In this document: positions 27,601 through 39,600 of the stretch, piece after piece | How positions within the stretch are numbered: position 1 is the first letter of the stretch | How the letters are laid out: every line of letters begins with the position of its first letter | From: Halichoerus grypus | Lineage: Eukaryota; Chordata; Mammalia; Carnivora; Phocidae | DNA length: 64,000 nt | Assembly (NCBI RefSeq): GCF_964656455.1 | Contig: NC_135717.1 | Coordinates: 153,005,793-153,069,792, forward strand | Direction: 5' to 3' | Made by a program: the position numbers and the translations under genes | Notes under the pieces: model-generated | The model's input: only the letters and a program-made list of their open reading frames with translations | The model's database searches: none | Told to the model about the DNA's origin: nothing

Positions 27601-30600
27601 TTTTTTTTCTTGTATACCTGCACAGTGTATTTGATGAGGTCCTCTTGCTAGCTCTTTAACTCACTAACATTAAGAGAAGTTCTCCAAGCAAACAAAGGGC
27701 AACTAATTTGACCCTCTTTGCAAACACTAGAAGCATCTGCATTCAGGAGATAGACCAGGGCTGGATTTCATCCTAGACAGTCGATGGATACTTCTCTAAA
27801 CAATAAGGTTTAAAAATAAAATCCTTTTGAAGTAGCAGGGCTGTCTCTGCTCAGGGAGAAATAAAAAGTTAATAAGGCAACGTGGTGGGTCCACTGATGG
27901 TGTTTATAGAACCGTTTAAGAAGCAAAATATAACCCCCTTAAAATTTTTTTTCTTTTACATTAGTTATAAGGTTCTTTTTATCCTCTCCCAAGAGTAGAG
28001 AAGTAGCATTTACTTGGGGTGTGCGAGAGTCTTTCTGGAACAGATATTACAGTCTAAGTACAGGAATCCAGAAGGGCTGCCCAGAAAGAAACGTGGGGAT
28101 CACAGTGGACTTGGGTGTAAATGTGCGTCTTTGCTGGGATGTACATAAAACAAAACCGCAGGCTCTCTTTCGGCCCTAAGGAGGCAGAGGCCTTCTACTG
28201 CGCAGGGGTTGGCCCATTGTTCCTACAAAGAGCCAGACGGAGAATGGGCTGGGCTTCGTGAGCCCCGCGGCTCCGCCCTGCTGTGCTGTTAGCAGCCCCG
28301 GGCAGCACGTCCATGAACGGGTGCGCCGCGGGCCAGAAACGCTCCATTTGTGGACGCCAAGATCGGGATTTCATGTATTTTCGCATGTCACGGAACGTAA
28401 CTTTTTTGACGTTTCTTTCACGGGCCATACAAAGGCAAGCGGTGGCCTGGATTTGGCTTGTTACAGGCGAAGCCACTAGGTGGCCAGTTCCTGCTCTGGC
28501 GCGCACATAGATCACGTGTCCCCCGCACACGTGGGGCTCTTCTGGGGACCCCCGTACATGCTCAGTAAACACGTGTTCACTTAGCTGTCGCCGAGTCAGG
28601 GCGAAGAGCAAGCCTTCAGCTGTCTGGCACACACTTGATATCTGCAAGGGATTTACCTGCAGTCTTCGCTGATCCCCCCATTCCAAGTACCACGCTTGCA
28701 GATAACTCCCCCCATAAAATGCAGTCAAGTATAACAGAATAATCAAAGGGACCCTTTCGGACCCTTCATGATTCTATAAATACGGGGCGAAAGTCCTCTA
28801 CTGAGTGATTAAAAGAAATTCTGCCCCTGAAATCCACTCTCTGTCACATTACATCATTGCTGCGATGACACGAACGAGGGATTCACCTCCATCGGCAGAA
28901 CCAATCCGTAGTGCTGACGGGCGACGGCGGCCGCTCCACCGTACAGCCCCCGTGTGTGCCGAGGAGCGCAATCAGACCTCCCTCCCAGCGGGCGGGTCAG
29001 CCCGAACAGCCCCGAAAGTCCATCGTGATAAGCATCACACATAGAACGGAGCGGAGACTAGTAGGCTGCTTCAGGAAGCAGGTGGTAGGCTGGGGTTGGG
29101 CATGACTGATGCCCTCCCAGGGCTGTCAGTGGCTTCCGCCTAGACTTGATCCTCCACGCAGATACATTTGGCATTTATGGCTTAGCCCGATTTCGCCTGG
29201 TTTTGTGTCTCTGGCCCTGGAGGTTGTTTTCAAATGTCAAGAGTGTGAGTATGAAATGCTCTCATGCTAAAGATCTGCTGTACTTTATATCGGCCAGAAG
29301 CAGAATTTTCTGTCCTGTTTTGGTCACCGTATTGTAGAAGAATACAGACATGCTGGAAATGGTCTACAGAAGAACAACAAAATGATCAAAACGATAGACG
29401 GTAACATCTGTAGAAGAAAACTGAAAGAAATCAGGATTGTCTCATCTTTGAAAGGGAAAGTGATTCTTGCCATCAGATAAAGGCCTTTTTCTTTTAAGGA
29501 GAATTTGTATTTTTTTTTTTTTTTTTTTTTAGCTGTGTGGAATACTTGATTTGTTTTTAGATTTTATTTATTTATTTGAGAAAGAGAGAGAGAAGGAAAG
29601 CACGAGTGGCAGGGCGGGGGGAGGGGGTTGGTAGAAAGAGAGAGAGAATCCCAAGCAGACTCTATGCTGAGTGCAGAGCCCGACGTGGGGCTCGATCCCA
29701 CGACCCTGAGATCATGACCTGAGCCAAAACCAAGAGTCAGACTTTTAAGGAGATTTTGATTAGACATTGCAAACAGAGAAGTAAGGTACATAAGCCTACA
29801 TGAATGGGTACCACTGGAGAAGAAACAGTTGACCACAGTGGTTTGGCATCTGACTACTGGGTATTAGGTGGCTGATTGGGTTGATTTCTTGAAGTTTTTC
29901 CCTGCAGTATACTCCTTGATTCAAATAGCCCAACTGCGGGGTGCCTGGGTGGCTCAGTCATTAAGCATCTGCCTTCCGCTCAGGTCTTGATTCTGAGGTC
30001 CTTAGATCGAGTCCCACATCGGGCTCCCTGCTCTGCGGGAAGCCTGCTTCTCCCTCTCCCTCTCCCCCTGCTTGTGTTCCCTCTCTCACTGTGTGTCTCT
30101 CTCTGTCAAATAAATAAAATCTTTAAAAAAAAAACAAAAACGAATAGCCCAACTGAGACAGACAAAAAAATAGGCACTACTTTCTAGGGAATTAAATTTA
30201 TCCAGAATGATGTTTATTCCAGCTTACTGATGATGCTTGTGGGCCTAGCGCCAGCAGACTCCTTGTCCTTCCCTTCATGTTGTTGTACGGTGAGCCTCCA
30301 GAGGCTGTAGGGTAGTGAGCATTTTCGAGACTCTGGTGAGATCTCACTCTTCAGACAGAATGTCAGACTCTTCAACTGTATTTTCAACTGTCTTGTGAGA
30401 TGAAGACTAATTGGTTTGACCTCACGGTGTCGCATGTTGAGAGACATGAATCTTCAGCACTCTTCCTTGAATTCATTGATTTCATTAAACACTGTCTGCT
30501 TGTGTTTGCAAAATGTTGTAATTTCCCAGTGATTTCTTCGAACGGCAGCGCATAAACAGATTTTTTGGAACAATGCCATTTCTTAGCTTTGATCTTGTGT

Positions 30601-33600
30601 GTGAATCTTTATTTCCAACAGGTCTTTTACATTAAGTCCATTGAGCCACAGAAGATATCGACTTTAGGGAAAAATAACGTGATCGTCACGGGGGCAAACT
30701 TTACCCGGGCATCCAACATTACGATGATCCTGAAAGGAACCAGTACTTGCGAGAAGGATGTGTGAGTTGACATAATAGTAATTTATCCTTGATAATATAG
30801 TAAAAAGCTCAAACTTATGCCAGAGGCATATCATTGTGACTATAATCTTTTCAAAGTATTGCCATGGGCCAAAGTGGGCCATCGGTCTGCATATTTGATA
30901 AGACATAATTTCAAGAAGCAGAAGAATTTAAACACCACATTTGAAGTTAATTGTGAGAATCTGTTCCCTCTTACCACCCAAAACCTCAGGGTGTTGCCTA
31001 TTTGAGGTCTTGATTTATATCCATTAACAAAATCAAGTATTTTGAGTAGCAAACATCATCTTGAAGATGATCCCCTTAGAAAAATAGTTGCATACTTAGG
31101 ACTTTGATGGTAAGATAAGACAGCTCTTCCAATGTATCACTCAAAGTTGGAAAAAGAAATTTCCTCATCTGTTTTATTCTTTGTAGCCTTCTCTTCATTG
31201 GATTGGTGTCAGGCTAAATAAACTAAATGGAACATGTATTAGTAGTTAAAGAAAAAAGACCAAACACCCCAACACAGATATCTGGTCAGAGTACCATTTG
31301 AATATCATTATTTCTATCACTTCTTTCCTCCTAACTCATCCTTTCAATGAAACTTGGAGAGAAAATAATTTTTCATTGTCTCCCTGACATCCTTGTGCAA
31401 ATGTTACCCCCAAGAGAGATGTCATAATAATAACACAATAGACAATTTGAGTTTTCTGCTTGTTAGCTTTTATAAGTTTGGGTTAATTTGAAGTAAAAGG
31501 CATCACGGTCTATATGAAGTGTAACACTGAGCTCGTTCTCATCATGGAAATGCATTGGAGACAATGTGCTGAAGCGTGGTGTTTTGGTTGTTAACTACTA
31601 CAACAGATTTGTACAGCATTTTAATCGGCCACACTTATTTACTGAATTTTCTGTTTTAATTCATTTGCTGCATGTAACTGCCGTCCTCTTCCCCCTCCTC
31701 ACAGTAAATCTGGGATGCCTGTCATCTTGATGGAGAAAGCTGTTCATGGGTGGCTCTGCTATTTACCAGAATTATCCAGCGCACATCAGCAGCTATATCT
31801 TTGTGGCATAGGCATTTTTGTGCCATTGGTCCTGGCTAAATACCTTATTGTGAAAATCTTTCATTATGTGTAGCGAAATCTGTGAAGTTCGACACCTGTG
31901 TGTTCACTGAAAGGCAATCACCTTCACTGGAAAATAAGTTGGTGTTCAGAGCATTACCCTATTTTTGACTCTTTATGCTCTCATTTCAATTCTGAATGTG
32001 TCTCAAGATACTGCAGTTATTAAATTAAATGACTCAGAGGCCTTTCTGCATGTAGCATTTCAGTAACCACATCAGAGTGGTGAACCCAAGTTCACGAGAA
32101 GTAAACATAATACCCAGTTAATCCTATATCTGAGTTCATGCCATAATCCCAAACTCTTTTCATAAGGTATTCTTCAAATGCCTTATTATTCTGAAGGGAA
32201 AAATACAAGAATAATAGCAGAACGACCCACATTTCCCCCTCTCTCCTTCCAAAATTTATAAACAAGCCTGGATTTTAATGATCAGCCATTTTACGATGAA
32301 TTTCCTAGAGCGTGGCTCTGAATATAAAGTTTAGAATGTAAATCCGAGGTAGTGTGACTGCACACTGACTCAGATGATTTCTGAATTTGCCTTATTGTTA
32401 GGACTTATTATTACTACTTAAAGGGTATGTGCGTTAACGTTAATAATCATGCACATATCCTTTAGTAACAGTAGATTCACACGTAACATACCGAGCATTA
32501 TTCAGCACAACCCAGCCTTAATGATTTTTTGCTTTAGAGGCTCATTGTAGACATGATGTACAGAGGAAGTGCAGGTTACAGAGGGAATAATGTAGAAGGC
32601 TTTGCTTTGTCCCCTGAAGGGTGTCGAAGGCAGGTCCTGTGGATGTCAGAAGCCCCCAGGATATTCCCAACTAATTTCTCGTCTGGAGCTCCTTGGGAGG
32701 CAGCTTCGCTCTGATGCTGATTGAACCCCGAGACCCCTGGATTCTTGGCACAGACTCTGGTCATGGGCTCTCTGCTCTCCGAATGGCAGAATCTTCTATC
32801 TCTGCCTGGGATGGGGTTCTACCCTTCTACCGCTCAACTGGAACTTCTCTTTTTTTAAGCTTTCCATTACAGAAATTTCCAGTCATACCCAAGAGTGAAG
32901 AGTGCATCAAACCTCTCTGTACCCATCCTCCAGCTCCAAAACTTAGCAACATTTTGCCAGTCTCATTTCGTTTTTGGAGGGGAGGGACGGATGGTGGCTG
33001 GAGTAAGCACATTGCAGATGCCGTATCCTTTCCCTCACACACACCGCAGTATGTGTCTCCAGCAGATGAGCATAGTGCCGTTCTCATACTCAGCAAAATT
33101 AACAGGAATTCCTTAATACAACTTAGTACCCAGTCCATGTTCCACTTTCTGTTAGGACTTCTCCTTTCCCCATTTCTAAGGAAAATGCAAAAACATAAAA
33201 GAAACATAAAAATGCATAGAAGAAAGAGGACCCCTGCCCCAGATGATGCCCACAGTGGTCAGGGGCCCCTGATGAACCAGCAGTTGCCTCCAACTGTTCT
33301 GATAGTTTGTGAACTGTTGCAGTTCAAGTAAAATTCATACACAGTCATGTTCAGAAGCCAACTATGCTAAGCGTCTGGGTCCTTTAAGAGTTGTTTTTCT
33401 GCCCTTTTCTAGGATACAGGTTAGCCATGTGCTAAATGACACCCATATGAAATTCTCTCTACCATCAAGCCGAAAAGAAATGAAGGATGTGTGTATCCAG
33501 TTTGACGGCGGGAACTGTACATCTGTGGGACCCTTGTCGTATATTGCTCTGCCGCACTGTTCCCTCATATACCCTGCCACCACCTGGATCAGGTGCTTTC

Positions 33601-36600
33601 TGGATTCATACTTTTCTGTCTTTGTGTTTAAAGGGGTCATGGTCTCAGGGTTGTGAGATCGAGCCCCACATTGGGCTCCGTGCTGGGTGTGAGGCCTGCT
33701 TAAGATGATCTCTCTCTCCCTCTGCCCCCTTCCCCCATCCTGCTCTCTCTTTCTCCCTCTCTTAAGAAAAAAAAAAAGAAGAAGAAGAAGAAAAGAAAAG
33801 GGTCATATGCATAAAGATCATGGATTTCACTCAGATAAATATAGAAATAATAGTCCTATGTAAATTCCTCTCACAGAATTCCCCTTAGGATTTATTCCTA
33901 GAAAACACACACATACCTGACCAGCAGTTGTCCCCGTGAACACTGTGAGCATATCCTGCTTTCCTCTGAGCTGTGGCTGCCAGGAAGCTCACAGCTAACA
34001 TATGTGTTCATACTGTGGTTTCTCGTCAGATTGTATAAGTCTTTCGCCTTTTAAAATGTTCGTTTCATTGAGGTACCTACTCTTAGCCTACGTTTCTGAT
34101 ACAAATATACAACATCTCACTCCTGCCTGTGACACAAAGCTTCTCTCTTACAACTTTCATTTTATAACCTTTCGAGTAAGCTGTTTTGAATAATTCGAGG
34201 AAATATTGGGAGCTATCTAAATGAAAAGCAGTATCTACATTTCAAAGATACTCCCTCAGAGAGAGATTGACATTCCAAAATAAACTCTTCCAGATGACTC
34301 CAGTATATTAAAAAAAAAAAAAAAAAAATTTGTCTGCCTAGTTGAATTTAAATTCACATTCGGATTTTGGAATATAACCCTAAAGATATTTTCATAATAA
34401 GAGATTTCACCTAACACAGCATGAAGCTGATTTTCAAAGTACTGTCTAGGTGAAAATGTAGATGAACCTTTTTTTTTTTTTTAAAAAAAAAGAAGAAAAA
34501 ACAGGAGCAAAACACTTGTAGTCCAGTGTTCAGAGGCAGATGTCAGGGTTGGTTTCTTCCAAGGCTTCTTTTCCTGGCTTGCAGATAAATGGTCTCCTCC
34601 CTATGTCTTTACGTTGTCTTCCCTCTGTGACTGTGTCCTTATCTCCTCTTTTATGAGGGCACCAGTCATATTATTGGATTAGGGCCCACCCCAATGACCT
34701 CATTTAATCTTAATTACCGCTTTAAAGACCCTGTCTTCAGATACAGTCAAATTCCAAGGGACTGGGGGGTTGGGACTTCACCAGTTCTGCCTCTAACAGT
34801 GGCATGAGAAAAACGGAAATTTCTAAACCAAGCCTCTAGCACTGCACTCCCTGCTCGGGGTCTAAATCCTTCCTATAAATAAAAGCAAACATTGACGTGG
34901 CACTCCCCACATGCCTTGTGTGTTACATCTAGTAACTCAGTTAATGGTCACAGAAGGACCAGCAGTAGCCCCTTTAGCAGGAGAGGAAACTGAGGCATAG
35001 AGCATTCAAACGACTTGCTTGGGCTCCCAGGCGGTCTGGCCCAGGCTGCCGTGCTCCGAGCCACCAGCGTTCTGTTTTGCCATCAAATAAGAGGCTTCTT
35101 TATTATCTTTTTAATTGAAGTATAGTCGGCCTACAATATTATATTAGTTTCCGGTGCACAGCGCAGTGATCCGATTAGGCTTCTTAGTGTCCAGTCACCT
35201 GTGCTGTTCTCAGCCCGTGACTCTGAGTTATGCCCGGGCAAGGGCGAGGCTCTGCAGTCTGGCGTCGGCAGAGAGTGCTCGGCTCCGCTTTCTAGTGATG
35301 GGGACAGGCTGGCAGGAGGCCAGCTTGACCCTTCCCCCTTGTGACTGGTTCGGGGCCTAATGTCTTCCTTCTGTCCTACACAAATTGGCCGCCTCATGCT
35401 CACCTCGAGGTCTTGTCATCCTGGCTGGGCCCGGCTGGCGCACAGAGCGGACATTCCCAGGCTCCTGTCCCCTGGAATGACCTACATGAACGGGGCGGGG
35501 GGTTGGGGGGGGGTCGAGGGCAGCCAGAGCTGTGGACAGCTGTTTATTTCACATCTAATGACCACTTTGCTTATATGTGATTATGTGGTGAGAATATGTG
35601 AAATCATTTGGCTTGGTTTTGGAGAGAGAGAACGTAGCTGTTATTTATATGGCCTACCAAATGGGAATTTATAGTTTTAATGCCATTTATAATTTTACCT
35701 TGTCCAAAATGTTCCCTATCTTCCCTAAATAAAGTATAATTGGTAGGTTGGGAGTTTGATTTTGAAAATTGTTAGATTGAAGTATCTTAATATAGATTAA
35801 ACAGCAATCAAACAAAATTCTGTTTAGTGAAACCTTTCCAGGGTATAGCCGATGATCTGATTATATGTGGCAACATGACACAGCAAGGCTGCAAATTCTG
35901 TAAAAGAACTTGGGCATTTTCCTAGAATTAAAACAGGATCTGATCTGAATTTTTATATTTATGTATCTTAAAAACTATACATTTGTGGCCAGTATCATTA
36001 ATAGACTTCTAGAATTGTCCTGCATTGGAAATTAAAATGTATTACTTGGCTCTCAAACATAACTGAGTTTAATATTAAGTGTGAATAAGGTGATAGCTTT
36101 GTTCATAAATGCAAAATGCCTGTATGTTTACTATGAAACTCCTGTTGTTGCTTTTTCTCTTTGCAGTGGTGGTCAAAATATAACTATCGTGGGCAGAAAT
36201 TTTGACGTAATTGACAACTTAATCATTTCACATGAGTTAAAAGGAAACATAAATGTGAGTCTTCAGCTACCTTGTAATAATAGTAATTTTCAAGGATGAT
36301 GTTGTTTTCATCACACGAACATCTCTTGGGGAATATCTTTTATTTCTGTGCCTTTGTGATATTACAAGCTTTTACCTGTTGGGGGATATACACCATCTGG
36401 GCTATAATGGAAATAATAAGACCTTCTCCTTGCAGTGGAGTATTTCCAATTGTGGTGCAGAGGACAGAGGAATGAGCTTGGTATGACAAGGCCTCCCATT
36501 TCCGCCAGGTGGGCTTTGTAGGGAGGCACTTTAATGAGACAGTGTTTAGGAATACATGTGAAAGTGCCTTGTGAGGGGCGAAGGTGAGATGTCCAGAAGA

Positions 36601-39600
36601 ATAGCAGTTCTGTGCAGTCGGTGGTGGAGTTCCCATCGTGCCCACAGAGCTGTGGTGTGGAGGCCAAGTGACCTGCCCGAGTCCCAGAAATCTTGTCATA
36701 TATTCCTCCTGCTCCTGCCGTTGTCTGGCTTGGTCCCTTTCCTTCTCACCTGGCCTCCTCTTACGTTGCATGTCCCCACACAAGGGTCTGGTCCCCAGCC
36801 CTTGTCCACTTGCTAACACCCACAGGAGTCACGGGAGGGCCTCGTCACACAAAATGATGCATTTCAGATACAGGTTGGGGCCTCCGAGTACACTCCTACA
36901 CCCTTCTCGAATTCTCTCCCCATTCTCTCTTCCCCTTTCTCTCCTTCCTTAACAAGAGATGTGAAGGTAGCAGCCTCTCCGGGCCCCACCTGACCACTTC
37001 CTGCCAAAGCTGGCTGGTCTGCCTGTGGCCACAGATGTGGCCGTGCTTGGGACCAGTGTGGGCTTGGGCCTAGGCACAGACAGCCTTCCTGAGTCACCCT
37101 TACAGCCTCGTCATACACACATCTGCCTCCTGACACACCCAGCGCCAGTTCCAGGCCTCACCTTGTATCTGATTCTAGGCCACGTCTCCACAATGTGAAC
37201 ACACACCGTTTTTTGATTCTTCATATCGCCAGAAATGTGAACGAGAGATCCAGGGCTGGACAGGTGTTAAGGGGGAAGGAGGTTTTGTTTGTCTCAGCAC
37301 CTTGCATCAGATCTTCCCACCTATGGCCTCTTCCTACCCTCTCTTTTCTTTTTCTTTCTTTCTTTTTTTTTTTTTTTTAAAGATTTATTTATTTATTTTA
37401 TTTTAGAGAGAGAAAGAGAGAGAGCATATGGGGGTGCAGGGCAGAGGGAAAGGGAGAGAGAGAATCCCAAGCAGATTCCATGCTGAATACGGAGCCTGAT
37501 GTGGGGTTCAGTCCCACAACCCCAAGATCATGACCCGAGCTGAAATCAAGTCAGACACTTAACCAGCTGAGGCACCCAGTGCTCCCCTACCCTCTCTTTT
37601 TTTTTTAATTTTTTCATTTTAAAGATTTTATTTATTTATTTGACAGAGAGAGAGACAGCGAGAGAGGGAACACAAGCAGGGGGAGTGGGAGAGGGAGAAG
37701 CAGGCTCTCCGCTGAGCGGGGAGCCCGATGCGGGACTCGATCCCAGGACCCTGGAATCATGACCTGAGCCGAAGGCAGACGCTTAACGACTGAGCCACCC
37801 AGGCGCCCCCTACCCTCTCTTTTTAACACCAATATTAGAAAGTAAAAAACAGGTAAACTCCCACCTGACAAATTTTTTTTTCACAAGTTTTATTGCTCCT
37901 ATTTATTTATTTATTTTTTGAGATTTATCTTTAAGCAAGCCATACCAAATGTGGGGCTCGAACTCCCAGCCCCATGGTCAAGAGTTGCACACTCCACGGA
38001 CTGAGCCAGCCAGGCGCCCCTTATTGTTCTTCTTTAAGACCTTTGTCAACCTCTTCTTTTCCAGAGGCTTTCTCTGTCCATCTCTCTGCACCCCTAAAAA
38101 TGACAGTATTTATGGTTTTTTTTTTTTTAATAAATCTGTGAAGCAGGCCACACTTTCTGTATTCTTTCCAGCCTTCATGCTCCACATTTTCCTGGGGGCC
38201 CACGTTGTCCCTTTTGCTTTTGTTTCCCTGATTTCCTGTTAGGCCTGCAAAACCTTTTCCTCACTTGGGGTCAGTGACTTCCGCTAAGCGCCAGGGGACG
38301 CTCCCCGACAAGGAGGGACGCAGCCAGCCGTGGTGTGCAGCTCCCTGCGGCCTCCCTGGGGGATGCTCCGCTCCCTGCCTGCATTTCCCAACCCACCTCG
38401 AGGGCTCGCAGGACACACAGACCCTGCAAAGTCTTTGGTGCCGCGTGTCCCTCTTCCGCTAGGCTCCTTCTCTCGGCACATCCCTTCTCCGTTGCATGAC
38501 CTCCGGCTGCCCCCATTACCACTAAGAGTGTTCGCAGTGATAGCAGCTGGGGTTCCTTGAGTGCTGACTGGGGGCCCGGCATGAGTCCAAGCATTTCTGC
38601 ACATGTAATCCCATGTAAGTTAGCCCCCATTTAGTTGAATGAGCCCTCATTGCATTTAATTTGATTTCGGGTTCATTCAGCCCTGTAAGGGGAGGGTAGT
38701 ATCACTCTCCCCATTTTACAGATGAGAAATTGGGAGCACAGAGAAGTTCAGTTGTCCGGGTTACCTCGCTCCTCCATCGCAGGGCGGGGGCTCGGTAATG
38801 AAGTTCTTAAAAATGCTCTTTTCTCCTCCCTCAGGTCTCTGAATATTGTATGGCGAATTCCTGCAGGTTTTTAGCCCCCAGTTTAAAGAGTTCCAAAGCG
38901 CGTACAAACGTCACTGTGAAGCTGAGAGTCCAGGAGACCTACTTGGACTGCGGAAGCCTGCAGTATCTTGAGGACCCCAGGTTCACAGGGTGTCGGGTCG
39001 AACCCGAGGGGGACACAGAACTGGAAGTGAAAATTCAAGTATGTTTCTCACTTCCTTCGGGTGGGACACGCCCCCCGCCTTGATGGGCAAGGTGTGCTTG
39101 TGTCTGTGGGTTCCCTTGGGCGCCCTCATTTCTTCATCTCCTCTTTGTTCTTCACAGAAAGAGAACGATGAGTTCAACATCTCCAAGACAGACATTGAAA
39201 TCACCCTCTTCCACGGGGAAAATGAGCAATTAAATTGCAGTTTTGAAAATATTACGAGAAATCAAGATCTCACCATCATCCTTTGCAAAATTAAAGGCAT
39301 CAGTAACGCAAACAGCATTGACACCTCTTCCAAGAAAGTTCGCGTAAGTCACCTGACACTCCTACCTGTTGGTTGTACCTTATTTGGGGCACTTCTCAGT
39401 GACACTGAAGCCAGAATGACATCTGTTATGGATCTTTAGATCTTCGCTTTAAATAGCAGATAAACAAAGCTGCTATTGCAGGCGCAAGCATAATTCCTCC
39501 AAAAGAGCGGGTCGAATCCATCCATGTGCCCATTCGAATGTCAAAGCACTGAACACACCATTGTCTGTAATACTAATGAGTCTTGATAGTTTTGTTCTAG

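Larger units (their letters stand above)
19970..30621 (+). other. PLXNC1: PLXNC1 intron, 10.7 kb
   Basis: The longest complete intron in the window. It holds a microsatellite (20452-20510), antisense L1 (21190-23120), MIR (25195-25385), three Can-SINEs and the CpG-rich segment 28195-29060. Unassigned sequence remains at 20520-21180, 23130-24980, 25400-27120 (GC-rich at first, then AT-rich with several TAATTA-type words near 26800-26950) and 27350-28190. Confidence 0.9.
33593..36166 (+). other. PLXNC1: PLXNC1 intron, 2.6 kb
   Basis: Holds a truncated Can-SINE next to the donor, an ERVL-MaLR LTR, a MIR and an L1 fragment. A CpG-richer patch and the G-run GGGGCGGGGGGTTGGGGGGG (near 35493-35513) are also present. 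Nothing is recognised at 33870-34540 or 35560-36160. Confidence 0.9.
36255..38834 (+). other. PLXNC1: PLXNC1 intron, 2.6 kb
   Basis: Three antisense Can-SINEs occupy 37335-38030, and a MIR lies at 38560-38750. The stretch 36300-37320 holds nothing I recognise; a 159-codon minus-strand open frame there has no family resemblance. Confidence 0.9.

Noticed and set aside
28195..28746. 183-codon minus-strand frame as a novel protein
   Set aside because: No family resemblance and no splice or promoter support; high CpG/GC content reduces stops, so a long chance frame is expected.
32693..33331. 212-codon + strand frame
   Set aside because: It crosses an antisense LINE fragment, has no recognisable domain and no supporting signals.
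36340..36819. 159-codon minus-strand frame
   Set aside because: No recognisable domain or signal; treated as chance.
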